The notes beneath the pieces were generated by a model, which saw nothing but the letters and a program-made list of their open reading frames with translations, was not told the DNA's origin and did not search any database. The position numbers and the translations under genes are program-made. From an uncultured Solobacterium sp. (GTDB taxonomy: Bacteria; Bacillota_I; Bacilli_A; Erysipelotrichales; Erysipelotrichaceae): a stretch of 6,396 nt of DNA. Shown piece after piece: positions 1 to 6,003 of this stretch (position 1 is the first letter of the stretch; each line of letters begins with the position of its first letter). The stretch covers positions 1 through 6,396 of the forward strand of contig CALISH010000103.1 in the NCBI GenBank assembly GCA_938041275.1, in the 5' to 3' direction.

Positions 1-289
1 GTTCCTTAGCAATCTCATCTAGTGGTCTTTGAATACCATCATAGATATTACGCAAGATACCAGGACCTAATGTAGCATTTAGTAAATGACCTGTTCCCTT
101 AACCGGTTCATTGGGTCTTAACCCCGTTGTGGATTCATATACCTGAATCATTGTCTTATCTTCATCAACACGAATCACTTCACCTAGAAGTTCCTTCTCA
201 CCAACATACACCATCTCACGCATGGAGAAAGATTTTGTGTTGATGACGGAAATGACTGAACCATTAATTGAATAAATTACATCACTCAT
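1..289 (-). CDS. atpA: V-type ATP synthase subunit A, N-terminal part (cut by window edge)
   Basis: Catalytic subunit of the V1 headpiece (ntpA in Enterococcus), which hydrolyses or makes ATP in the A3B3 hexamer on the cytoplasmic face. Only the first 96 codons are present, read by hand from the ATG at 287-289; the frame stays open to the window edge. The protein begins MSDVIYSINGSVISV and continues with GELLG-like EKELLGEVIRVDED, QVYESTTGLRPNEPV and LLNATLGPGILRNIYDGIQRPL, the N-terminal beta-barrel characteristic of subunit A (the P-loop lies further left, outside the window). The ATG overlaps the end of subunit E by 8 nt (ATGAGTGA), and an SD stretch GGAAGGAAG lies at 298-306, inside the E gene, so translation is probably coupled to E. 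Subunits B and D are expected beyond the left edge. Family assignment is firm; only completeness is unknown. Confidence 0.95.
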   Translation of the reverse strand, partial: MSDVIYSINGSVISVINTKSFSMREMVYVGEKELLGEVIRVDEDKTMIQVYESTTGLRPNEPVKGTGHLLNATLGPGILRNIYDGIQRPLDEIAKE

Positions 290-890
290 GATTGTCACTT
301 CCTTCCGTAATGATGAATCCAGAATGTTCACGGAATAAGAGACGTGCTTCTTCAAGCTTTTCGCTCAAATCACAACGATATTCCAAACGATTTTCCAAAT
401 CTGAATATGTAAATCCACCAAAGCGGAAATAACCAGTTTGAACATTCGCTGTAATATTCTTCTCTTTTAATAATTCATTGAACAATTCTTCATCTTGTTT
501 TCTAACTGTAAAGATACCTGTAGGGGTAACCTTAATCAGATTAATATTCTCTACAAGATATTCTTTATATTGGCTAGACTTAACAAAGCCTTCAATTTTC
601 TTACTAGCACCTTCTAGCAATTGATTAATAAAATCCATACGAAGCTTTAATAAATCATGCTTGATCTTTAAAGTTTCCTGGGATAGCTGTGAAGAAGCAC
701 TTAAACGTAAATCGTTTGTCTCTTTTTCAAGATAGGCTTCTGTTTCCTTCTTTAGTCCTACCATGAAGTAATTCAACTGCTCATCATGCATCATTTGAAT
801 TTCCTTCATAACAGTTTCTTCTACTAAAGTAGATTGGTTCAGCATATCGGATTTAATGGATTTGATTATTTTTTCTTCAAATTCTTCCAT
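282..890 (-). CDS. atpE: V-type ATP synthase subunit E (peripheral stalk)
   Basis: 202-aa subunit E, which with subunit H/G forms the peripheral stalk that holds the A3B3 head against the membrane subunit I. Length fits the family (about 190-210 aa). The N-terminal half (about residues 1-105) is charged, predicted helical or coiled-coil (MEEFEEKIIKSIKSD, then KKETEAYLEKETNDLRLSAS). The C-terminal half (about 105-202) is the globular alpha/beta head-binding domain and ends in the acidic/amphipathic EKLEEARLLFREHSGF typical of the family. The ATG at 888-890 is preceded by AGGTGA at 895-900, which overlaps the stop codon of subunit F (900-902), so the two genes are 9 nt apart. Its own stop overlaps the start of subunit A. 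The product is recognised from sequence plus its place in the operon. Confidence 0.92.
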   Translation of the reverse strand: MEEFEEKIIKSIKSDMLNQSTLVEETVMKEIQMMHDEQLNYFMVGLKKETEAYLEKETNDLRLSASSQLSQETLKIKHDLLKLRMDFINQLLEGASKKIEGFVKSSQYKEYLVENINLIKVTPTGIFTVRKQDEELFNELLKEKNITANVQTGYFRFGGFTYSDLENRLEYRCDLSEKLEEARLLFREHSGFIITEGSDNHE

Positions 891-899
891 TGCTCACCT

Positions 900-1208
900 C
901 TATAGTTTTACGCCAATTGCCTCACTGATATAACGGTCAATTGTTTCGCCAATCTTAGCGGAACCATGACGGTCAGAAATCTCAGTAATTAATGGACGTT
1001 GTAATACTAATTTCTTTCTTGCGACAACATCAGCAACCTGTTCCATGGCTTTGGTTGTCATTAAGACAATCGCAATCTCTGGATCAGCTATTAACTGATT
1101 AAGTTTATCTAATATTTCTTGACGTTCATGTAATACGATACCTTCAAATCCGGCAAGACGCATTCCCATCAACGTGTCGGTATTATCACTAATACAATAT
1201 GCTTTCAT
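900..1208 (-). CDS. atpF: V-type ATP synthase subunit F (central stalk)
   Basis: 102-aa subunit F (called NtpG in Enterococcus hirae), a small Rossmann-like protein that sits on subunit D in the central rotor stalk. The opening MKAYCISDNTDTLMGMRLAG is the family hallmark (short beta strand, then a D-T/S-D and a GxRLAG helix). The middle contains DPEIAIVLMTTKAMEQV, the usual second strand and helix, and the end LITEISDRHGSA carries the conserved P-x-I-x-E-I-x-x-x-G-like strand. Length matches the family (about 100 aa). The ATG at 1206-1208 follows the stop of subunit K by 9 nt; GGAAG at 1213-1217 serves as SD. In the Enterococcus and Thermus operons F follows C; here it sits between K and E. 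Confidence 0.93.
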   Translation of the reverse strand: MKAYCISDNTDTLMGMRLAGFEGIVLHERQEILDKLNQLIADPEIAIVLMTTKAMEQVADVVARKKLVLQRPLITEISDRHGSAKIGETIDRYISEAIGVKL

Positions 1209-1217
1209 GCAGCTTCC

Positions 1218-1661
1218 TTAGAGTGCATTGATAATCAAGATAGAAATTAGCAAACCGTAAATCGCTACACCTTCACCAAGGGCAACGAAGATAATAGCAC
1301 GACCGAAGTTATCTCCATTTTCAGAAACAGCACCGATAGCAGCTGGAGCAGCAGAAGCAACGGCTAAACCAGCACCTAAGCAAGCACCACCAACGGAAAG
1401 ACCAGCAGCAATAAATCCTAAACCTTTTGCTAAATCACCTGTAGCAGCAGTCTTACTAGCCTCTTCAGCTAAAGCAGTATATGAGTGAGCTTGGAATAAT
1501 AATACAACTAAGAATACGCCAGCAAAAATTGCAACCTGTGCAAGAATTCTTGTCTTAGCATTTGTAGTATTGATACCTTTACGTAATAGAATCCATAATG
1601 GACCAACAACTAAAATAACAGCAATTAATGGTAATAAAATTTCTTTTGTAGATAATAACAT
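1218..1661 (-). CDS. atpK: V-type ATP synthase subunit K (membrane rotor ring), 4-helix variant with one c-hairpin
   Basis: 147-aa proteolipid that forms the ion-carrying rotor ring of the membrane sector. Four hydrophobic helices are visible: about 8-26, 39-57, 79-111 and 119-146. Only the last two form a c-type hairpin: the glycine/alanine-rich GGACLGAGLAVASAAPAAIG, polar loop SENGDNFGR, then ALGEGVAIYGLL with the likely ion-binding carboxylate Glu130. The first two helices do not resemble a c hairpin, so the protein is not the tandem duplication seen in Enterococcus NtpK (156 aa). After helix 2 comes TALAEE, which looks like a signal-peptidase A-x-A site (after Ala65). Positive residues R27, K28, K36 and R38 place the first loop in the cytoplasm, and hence the hairpin loop too, as expected for a rotor subunit. 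The residue after Glu130 is Gly, not Ser/Thr. The gene has the strongest SD of the operon and lies 20 nt after subunit I. Confidence 0.93.
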   Translation of the reverse strand: MLLSTKEILLPLIAVILVVGPLWILLRKGINTTNAKTRILAQVAIFAGVFLVVLLFQAHSYTALAEEASKTAATGDLAKGLGFIAAGLSVGGACLGAGLAVASAAPAAIGAVSENGDNFGRAIIFVALGEGVAIYGLLISILIINAL

Positions 1662-1668
1662 GATTTCT

Positions 1669-1674
1669 CCTCCT
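1669..1674 (-). promoter_or_regulatory. Very strong ribosome binding site of subunit K
   Basis: A full consensus AGGAGG is followed by a 7-nt spacer to the ATG of subunit K at 1659-1661. It is the best SD among the seven ATPase genes, which fits the need for many K copies per complex compared with one or a few of the others (the stoichiometric link is inference). Confidence 0.8.
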
Positions 1675-1681
1675 AAGTGTT

Positions 1682-3502
1682 TTATTCTGCATCTTCGGCA
1701 GTATATGCCTGATATTTAATTCCACCACCGTTATAGTAACGGCTAAACATTTCATAGTATTCCAAGCGTAACGTCTGAATACCAACGATCAAACCTTCTA
1801 ACGCCATAACAAAGATATTACCAAGTACTGCAATTACAATACTTGCATTACCTGTCATCTTTACTAGCGTCATAACAACAAGCATCATGCCTGCATGGCT
1901 TAATACGAAACCACCTACACGCAGATATGACATGGAGTTTGTTACAAAACTCAATAATATTTCAAATGTTTCAAAGAAACTCATCAGGAAGTAATTTCCC
2001 CATCCATCTTCAGGTTTAAATGAGTGTCCTTCAAACTTTCTTTCAAAAGCTTCCTTCATCATAAACAAGATAACAGGAACGACGATAAACGGAATGACAA
2101 ACACTGGTTTTAATACATTTACCTTAGCCACAGCCAGTAACACAGCAGCTACGATAATAAATCCATAGAATACAAATCCTGCAACACCATTCTGTGAGAA
2201 CAAGAATTCAGCCCATTCTTTCTTACGAGCACGATTCCACATATTCATAATCATCGTCACTAAGATAAGTACAGCACCAATCGCAATCGCACCAATCAGA
2301 AGTACCATCGTACTTGAGGACGCCATAACTTCAAACAGTTTATCTCTTACACCAAATAAAGATTGATGTACTGGATTTAGAAGTGTTTCATGTCCAAATA
2401 CAGAGCCAAACAAGAAGCCAAAGATTGATGATGTAATGCCAACTCTTCCAACGATACCAAATAACTTACCCTTCTTTTCAAATAAGAAGCCAAGAATCAA
2501 AAGTACAAGTCCTTGTCCAAAATCGCCAAACATGATACCAAACAAGATACAGTAGGTAATTCCAATAAAGACTGTTGGATCAAAATCATCGTATGCTGGC
2601 AAGCCATACATTTCGATGAATAATTCAAATGGTTTAAAGAACCAACTATTCTTCAATAGCGTTGGACACTGGATATCTTTTACTTCACTTGGATCTTTGA
2701 TTCTAAAGTCAACTGGTAATCCATTAAAGGCTGCTTTGTATGTCTCAACATCAGAAGCCTTTACAAATCCACTAAGAATTTGTTTCTGGTCTAATACTGC
2801 AACATATGGATACATATTGCAGATAGAACTTTGACGTACACAATAGGAATACATATCAACCATCTTGATACGGCATTGTTCTACTCTTTCCTGAATATCA
2901 AACTTTGGAATTGTAATTGGTTCAAAGAATAAACTTTGGAAAATCTTGAAAGTCTTAGCTGCGTAAGTATCACTCGTTACATACACGAGCCACACATATT
3001 GTGCTGTTGAGTGTAAACGATGTAATACAAACATCTCTTCACGATACAAGGATAACTTCTTAAAGCTATCCATTGGTAATCTACCAAAACCAAAGTTTAA
3101 ATAGTTACATGCATGCATCTTTTCAAAGTTTAATACACTTAATTCCTTCAAAGCCTTCTCATCATCAGGTGATAATGTTTCACTTTGTGCAACGGCATCC
3201 AAACCAAACTCTTCATTTAATTCTTTAATATATGCTTCAATTTCAGCATTGGTATAACTAGATGTAATCTTTTCTTTTACATTCAAATCACATCCAACTG
3301 CATGCGCAATACTCTTAAATGTCTGTACGTAATCCTGATATGGATTTTCTGTACTAATGACGCTTCCATTGTTATCCTCATTGATAATTTTGGTTGCTAT
3401 CACTGGCTGTAACAGACCTGTGTTCATCCCTGCCAGTAACATTTCATCTCGATGTTCTGGGTCTGTGCATGCACTGACGAACTTCATTTTTTCTATAGCC
3501 AT
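1682..3502 (-). CDS. atpI: V-type ATP synthase subunit I (membrane stator, a-subunit homologue)
   Basis: 606-aa stator subunit that offers the two ion half-channels to the K ring. A soluble N-terminal domain (about 1-305) binds the peripheral stalks. The C-terminal domain has about eight membrane segments starting near FDPTVFIGITYCILFGIMFG (residues 307-326). Family signatures are clear: P-T-x-x-x-G-x-x-Y then FGIMFGDFGQG (about 321-331), NSMSYLRVGGFVLSHAGMM with the essential Arg528, and ALEGLIVGIQTLRLEYYEMF with Arg579, followed by the usual end YYNGGGIKYQAY. These arginines correspond to the pair known as R573/R629 in Enterococcus NtpI (family knowledge). I chose the ATG at 3500-3502. A longer in-frame TTG at 3506-3508 is directly joined to the AAAGGA SD and cannot be used with it. 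The gene follows subunit C by 13 nt. Confidence 0.95.
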   Translation of the reverse strand: MAIEKMKFVSACTDPEHRDEMLLAGMNTGLLQPVIATKIINEDNNGSVISTENPYQDYVQTFKSIAHAVGCDLNVKEKITSSYTNAEIEAYIKELNEEFGLDAVAQSETLSPDDEKALKELSVLNFEKMHACNYLNFGFGRLPMDSFKKLSLYREEMFVLHRLHSTAQYVWLVYVTSDTYAAKTFKIFQSLFFEPITIPKFDIQERVEQCRIKMVDMYSYCVRQSSICNMYPYVAVLDQKQILSGFVKASDVETYKAAFNGLPVDFRIKDPSEVKDIQCPTLLKNSWFFKPFELFIEMYGLPAYDDFDPTVFIGITYCILFGIMFGDFGQGLVLLILGFLFEKKGKLFGIVGRVGITSSIFGFLFGSVFGHETLLNPVHQSLFGVRDKLFEVMASSSTMVLLIGAIAIGAVLILVTMIMNMWNRARKKEWAEFLFSQNGVAGFVFYGFIIVAAVLLAVAKVNVLKPVFVIPFIVVPVILFMMKEAFERKFEGHSFKPEDGWGNYFLMSFFETFEILLSFVTNSMSYLRVGGFVLSHAGMMLVVMTLVKMTGNASIVIAVLGNIFVMALEGLIVGIQTLRLEYYEMFSRYYNGGGIKYQAYTAEDAE

Positions 3503-3508
3503 GTGCAA

Positions 3509-3514
3509 TCCTTT
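3509..3514 (-). promoter_or_regulatory. Ribosome binding site that fixes the start of subunit I
   Basis: AAAGGA lies in the 13-nt gap after the subunit C stop. It is 6 nt from the ATG at 3500-3502 but has no spacer to the alternative TTG at 3506-3508, so the ATG is the start. Confidence 0.65.
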
Positions 3515-3515
3515 C

Positions 3516-4562
3516 TTAATAAATCAGCAGAGCTTTCACACGCTCTTGTGGAATTTGATATCTAACACTTTCGATAATATCGATAACATTTTGAATCTCA
3601 ATATCTGCTAGTAGTACATATGCTAATAGCGATAGATTCGGGTCAGTATCCGTACGAATGAAATGTGCACTCATATTGAACGTAATGCGTTGTGCATAAT
3701 GTTCAATATAAAGAAATTTTTGATTCGATAGATATGCTTTGTATCTCGATTTCTCTAAACGTGTAATCACTTGATCTGCAGTATCATTGTCGACCATGTC
3801 ATATAAATCCTTCATTCGGAAGAAGCAACAATAGTCAGCCAACATCTGCTTAATGAATTCCTTGGAAACCGTAAAGTATTTCTTCAAACGATAAATAATC
3901 GCGATATTCTCCAACTCAATACGAGATAAGATAATTTCTTTCATCTTTTCCTTTGAAGTAGTATTAGAGTATTTCTCAATCGTCTCCAAGCACGCTGCAT
4001 AGTATCTAGTTCGTAAGGAATGTTCCAAATTGATAAAATCCATATCCTCTAAGGATTTTTGCTCATACTTCTTTAATACTTCATAATAAGAAGTATCTTT
4101 CAATAACATCAATACATCTTGGAAAGAAGAACTATCAGCCAATTCCTCTAATGGAAATGAAGTATAGTTTCCGATATATAACGGTAATTTAGAAATCATA
4201 TTTTGTCGCAACATTTCATTATCTTGGTCAGACAATGAATGTAACTTCATCAAAATTAATTCAATTTCAGTTTCCATGACCGCAATATGACCAAAATGTT
4301 TTGCGTTATCATCCGCATAGCGAATCAGCTTTGCAAACCGATTGAATACACCTGTACGAAGTAAAACCTCTAACTGTCCACGATGTATTGCCTTTGGATT
4401 AATTCCTTCCAAGGACTCTTTATAAAGAGGTTGTCCTTGCAAAAATACTGCAATATCACCAACCGTCTTTCTTTGCAACATCGTTGCGTAATCAACAGGT
4501 TTCAAGTGTTCTGCAAGCATCGCTCTCGCCTTAGCGGTAATCGCATTACTTGATTTGCTCAT
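3516..4562 (-). CDS. atpC: V-type ATP synthase subunit C (AC39/d family)
   Basis: 348-aa funnel-shaped subunit C (equivalent of eukaryotic subunit d), which caps the K ring and is the socket for the central stalk D/F. It is soluble, almost entirely alpha-helical, with no membrane segment, and its length fits the family (about 330-350 aa). Visible features are the N-terminal AKARAMLAEHLKPVDYATML, followed by the internal-repeat-like helices of this family: AVFLQGQPLYKESL, HIAVMETEIELILMKLHSL, DFINLEHSLRTRYYAACLETI and SRIELENIAIIYRLKKYF, with the final DIEIQNVIDIIESVRYQIP, all typical of vATP-synt_AC39. The ATG at 4560-4562 follows the subunit H stop by 3 nt; AGGAG at 4569-4573, inside the last codons of H, is the SD. 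Position before I is unusual compared with Enterococcus and Thermus, where C follows E. Confidence 0.92.
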   Translation of the reverse strand: MSKSSNAITAKARAMLAEHLKPVDYATMLQRKTVGDIAVFLQGQPLYKESLEGINPKAIHRGQLEVLLRTGVFNRFAKLIRYADDNAKHFGHIAVMETEIELILMKLHSLSDQDNEMLRQNMISKLPLYIGNYTSFPLEELADSSSFQDVLMLLKDTSYYEVLKKYEQKSLEDMDFINLEHSLRTRYYAACLETIEKYSNTTSKEKMKEIILSRIELENIAIIYRLKKYFTVSKEFIKQMLADYCCFFRMKDLYDMVDNDTADQVITRLEKSRYKAYLSNQKFLYIEHYAQRITFNMSAHFIRTDTDPNLSLLAYVLLADIEIQNVIDIIESVRYQIPQERVKALLIY

Positions 4563-4565
4563 TTG

Positions 4566-4892
4566 CTACTCCTGTTCTCTTTTTCCAACCGTATAATCCA
4601 CAATCATCTGAATCCAGCGTTCCTTATTTGCATTAAACATATCAGTAATACGCTTTGATTCTTTCTCATACATCGCTTTTGCTTCTGCTTGTTTCTTCTC
4701 ATGAGTCGTACGAATTTCTTCACGCATTGATTTAACCTGTGCCTCTACATTGGCCCAAGCATCATCCGTCAGTTTCTTTTTCTCCTGCTCGATTGCCTGC
4801 TTCAATTTGTACTTCAATTCATGGGCATTATTAATCTTATTACGAGTTTCTTCATCCATCTTAATAAGATCTTGAATTACTTCTATTTTCAT
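4566..4892 (-). CDS. V-type ATP synthase subunit H/G-like (peripheral stalk coiled coil)
   Basis: 108-aa, strongly charged, almost wholly helical protein without membrane segments. Residues about 15-95 are Glu/Lys/Ala-rich with heptad-like spacing (ELKYKLKQAIEQEKKKL, AQVKSMREEIRTTHEKKQAE, KAMYEKESKRITDMFNANKE), as in the subunit H/G partner of subunit E (AhaH; NtpF in Enterococcus hirae, AtpG in Thermus). Sequence identity in this family is low, so the assignment rests on length, coiled-coil character and place as first gene of the V-ATPase operon, where the Enterococcus and Thermus operons carry the same type of gene. I chose the ATG at 4890-4892; the GTG two codons upstream (4896-4898) is part of the GGGAGG SD itself. 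It likely pairs with subunit E, encoded five genes downstream. Confidence 0.8.
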   Translation of the reverse strand: MKIEVIQDLIKMDEETRNKINNAHELKYKLKQAIEQEKKKLTDDAWANVEAQVKSMREEIRTTHEKKQAEAKAMYEKESKRITDMFNANKERWIQMIVDYTVGKREQE

Positions 4893-4897
4893 AGTCA

Positions 4898-4903
4898 CCT
4901 CCC
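4898..4903 (-). promoter_or_regulatory. Ribosome binding site of the first ATPase gene
   Basis: GGGAGG, 5 nt before the ATG at 4890-4892. It overlaps the upstream GTG at 4896-4898, which rules out that longer start. Confidence 0.7.
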
Positions 4904-4922
4904 ATAAACATTAGCACCTATA

Positions 4923-4958
4923 ATTATAGTCCTTTTCACCTAAAAATTACAGGTGAAA
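4923..4958 (-). promoter_or_regulatory. Probable promoter and operator of the V-ATPase operon
   Basis: A perfect TATAAT lies at 4923-4928, about 30 nt before the first ATPase start codon, so the leader would be only about 25 nt. No good -35 is found at 16-18 bp (best is TGTAAT at 4946-4951). Instead that area holds a perfect inverted repeat, TTTCACCT at 4951-4958 and AGGTGAAA at 4934-4941, separated by 9 nt. The repeat has no following T-run, so it is not a terminator; a protein-binding site over the -35 area is the likeliest reading. The -10 itself lies in a 12-bp palindrome CTATAATTATAG (4918-4929). The promoter is inferred; the repeats are seen directly. Confidence 0.55.
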
Positions 4959-5018
4959 CAAAGATAAAACTCACCAACTCAGTCCTATTTTCTCTATTTT
5001 AAAAAAGAAAGCAGTTAC

Positions 5019-5046
5019 AAAAAGACATCCACAACAGTAGATGTCC
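5019..5046 (-). terminator. Rho-independent terminator after the tyrosine phosphatase gene
   Basis: On the minus strand GACATCTAC (5037-5045) pairs with GTGGATGTC (5024-5032) over 9 bp with one G-T wobble and a TGTT loop, followed at once by TTTTT (5019-5023). It begins 5 nt after the phosphatase stop codon. It separates the regulator operon from the ATPase operon, which therefore needs its own promoter. Confidence 0.88.
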
Positions 5047-5050
5047 GTTT

Positions 5051-5527
5051 TCATTTTGATTCATTTGTAAGATGCTCAAATAATGCGATACAGCCTTCTT
5101 CAATTTCACGATATGCTGTATCGAAATCACCACTATACCAAGGATCAGAGATGCTTTTACGAATACCTGTATATTCTAGTAGTAGATGTATCTTTCTTTC
5201 TGGATCATTATGATACATCCGTTGCATATTATGGATATTCATCTCATCCATTCCGATAAGTAAATCATAATACGCATAATCTTTTGCGGCAATTCGTCGT
5301 GCACGTTTCTCATCGCAATTCATACCATGCTCGCATAGTTTTTGTTTGGCAGCAGGATAAACAGGATTCCCCCTACCATTCCATATCTCTTCTGAACTTG
5401 TCGCAGCAGACGCAATCTCATACATATCACCAACACTGGCATCATTCACTATCTTACGAAAGATATATTCCGCCATTGGCGAACGACAGATATTGCCATG
5501 ACAAACAAATAATATCTTTATCGTCAT
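5051..5527 (-). CDS. Low-molecular-weight protein-tyrosine-phosphatase
   Basis: 158-aa cytoplasmic enzyme that removes phosphate from phosphotyrosine (some family members act on other low-mass phosphoesters). The N-terminal P-loop VCHGNICRSPMAE carries the CX5R signature with nucleophile Cys9 and Arg15. The general acid is Asp128 in ISDPWYSGDFD, and the middle has SSEEIWNGRGNPVYP, common in Firmicute members. Length is usual (about 150-160 aa), and all key residues are present, so it should be active. The ATG at 5525-5527 follows the upstream membrane gene by 7 nt; the SD is weak (GAAGAG or GCGAG), suggesting translational coupling. It is the last gene of the small operon with an Xre-type regulator and a small membrane protein, and a terminator follows. 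No tyrosine kinase or capsule gene is in the window, so its substrate cannot be named. Confidence 0.93.
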   Translation of the reverse strand: MTIKILFVCHGNICRSPMAEYIFRKIVNDASVGDMYEIASAATSSEEIWNGRGNPVYPAAKQKLCEHGMNCDEKRARRIAAKDYAYYDLLIGMDEMNIHNMQRMYHNDPERKIHLLLEYTGIRKSISDPWYSGDFDTAYREIEEGCIALFEHLTNESK

Positions 5528-5534
5528 AACTCGC

Positions 5535-5861
5535 TTACTCTTCTACTGTATAAGTTCTCTTGTAGTATACTTTACAGATTACACCAGTGACAGCAAATAC
5601 AATTACCGCTATGATAATGCCCGCAAAAAGATATGAATTAAAGAAACTGGATATTAAAGCAATCACTAGCAATAAGTCCTCCGCAATCATAAATGCTTGG
5701 CCCTTTGATAAAAGTTCAATTTGACGATTCCTTTCATCATGCATTTCATTATACAAACGTAGAAGATCTCTTTCATTCTTCATCGCCTTATAATTCTTCC
5801 CAACATTATATAAAGCAAGCATTCCAATTGCTATAAATAACCCTGTATAAAATCCACTCAT
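5535..5861 (-). CDS. Small membrane protein, C-terminal part (DER-motif, 3 helices); probably frameshifted from the upstream ORF
   Basis: 108 residues with hydrophobic segments at about 4-20, 56-74 and 77-97. Between the first two lies a charged cytoplasmic stretch GKNYKAMKNERDLLRLYNEM then HDERNRQIELLSKGQAF; a DER-x-x-x-I motif is seen in several families of small Firmicute membrane proteins encoded beside Xre-type regulators (DUF2178-like; family name uncertain). The first ATG (5859-5861) has no SD and lies inside the preceding reading frame, which overlaps it by 56 nt in another frame. With the preceding frame it would make a sensible four-helix protein with both ends in the cytoplasm, whereas alone it has three. 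I therefore think it is the 3' part of one gene split by a 1-nt shift. If the frames are truly separate, it would be expressed by coupling. Molecular function unknown. Confidence 0.6.
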   Translation of the reverse strand: MSGFYTGLFIAIGMLALYNVGKNYKAMKNERDLLRLYNEMHDERNRQIELLSKGQAFMIAEDLLLVIALISSFFNSYLFAGIIIAVIVFAVTGVICKVYYKRTYTVEE

Positions 5862-6003
5862 TACTATCTGTGTAGGATTTTGTAAGATATCCTAATCCAT
5901 TTGCGGTAAGGATTAATCCTGAGCATATTCCGATAAGCGCCCAAATTACAGTATATTTTTGTAATTCATGTTTTGCCTTTAATAATTTTTTATCCATGTT
6001 CAT
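5806..6003 (-). CDS. Small membrane protein, N-terminal part (1 helix); probably frameshifted
   Basis: 65-codon frame starting MNMDKKLLKAKHELQKY, basic and cytoplasmic, then one membrane helix at about 18-40 (VIWALIGICSGLILTANGLG). After GYLTKSYTDSNEW the sequence loses family-like character and ends NWNACFI, while the neighbouring frame carries on with a good membrane helix. The start overlaps the regulator's stop codon as ATGA (6000-6003), and GAGGAAGAGG lies just upstream, so translation start is convincing; a second ATG at 5995-5997 is also possible. Joining this frame to 5535-5861 at the AAAA run (5878-5881) would give about 155 aa with four helices. It may be a recent frameshift, a sequencing error or, less likely, programmed shifting. 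Function unknown; the pairing with an adjacent Xre regulator suggests the two act together. Confidence 0.55.
   Translation of the reverse strand: MNMDKKLLKAKHELQKYTVIWALIGICSGLILTANGLGYLTKSYTDSNEWILYRVIYSNWNACFI
5862..5894 (-). other. Likely frameshift zone in the membrane protein gene
   Basis: The downstream frame is open from just after a TAG at 5892-5894, and the upstream frame reads through this region. A change of frame by one nucleotide anywhere here restores one continuous protein. The most natural spot is the AAAA run at 5878-5881: dropping one A gives GYLT-NPTQIV-MSGFYTG in one frame. Confidence 0.5.

Noticed and set aside
1579..1785. 68-aa minus-strand frame across the I/K junction
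   Set aside because: Shadow of the I and K genes in another frame; no SD, no family character.
2616..2834. 72-aa plus-strand frame within subunit I
   Set aside because: Antisense shadow of a well-conserved gene; no promoter or SD evidence.
3503..3508. TTG start two codons before the subunit I ATG
   Set aside because: It directly abuts the AAAGGA ribosome site, leaving no spacer.
3357..3611. 84-aa plus-strand frame across the I/C junction
   Set aside because: Antisense shadow of two recognised genes; hydrophobic composition is a by-product of the complementary strand.
4893..4898. GTG start two codons before the first ATPase gene's ATG
   Set aside because: The GTG is part of the GGGAGG ribosome site itself.
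4985..5003. Direct repeat AAAATAG x2 upstream of the ATPase promoter
   Set aside because: Short A/T-rich repeat expected by chance in this composition; no symmetry or link to a promoter.
4899..5050. Riboswitch or structured leader ahead of the ATPase operon
   Set aside because: The predicted leader after the TATAAT box is only about 25 nt; the remainder is explained by the terminator and the inverted repeat.
5284..5529. 81-aa plus-strand frame opposite the phosphatase
   Set aside because: Antisense to the intact CX5R catalytic region; low-complexity His/Ser-rich product.
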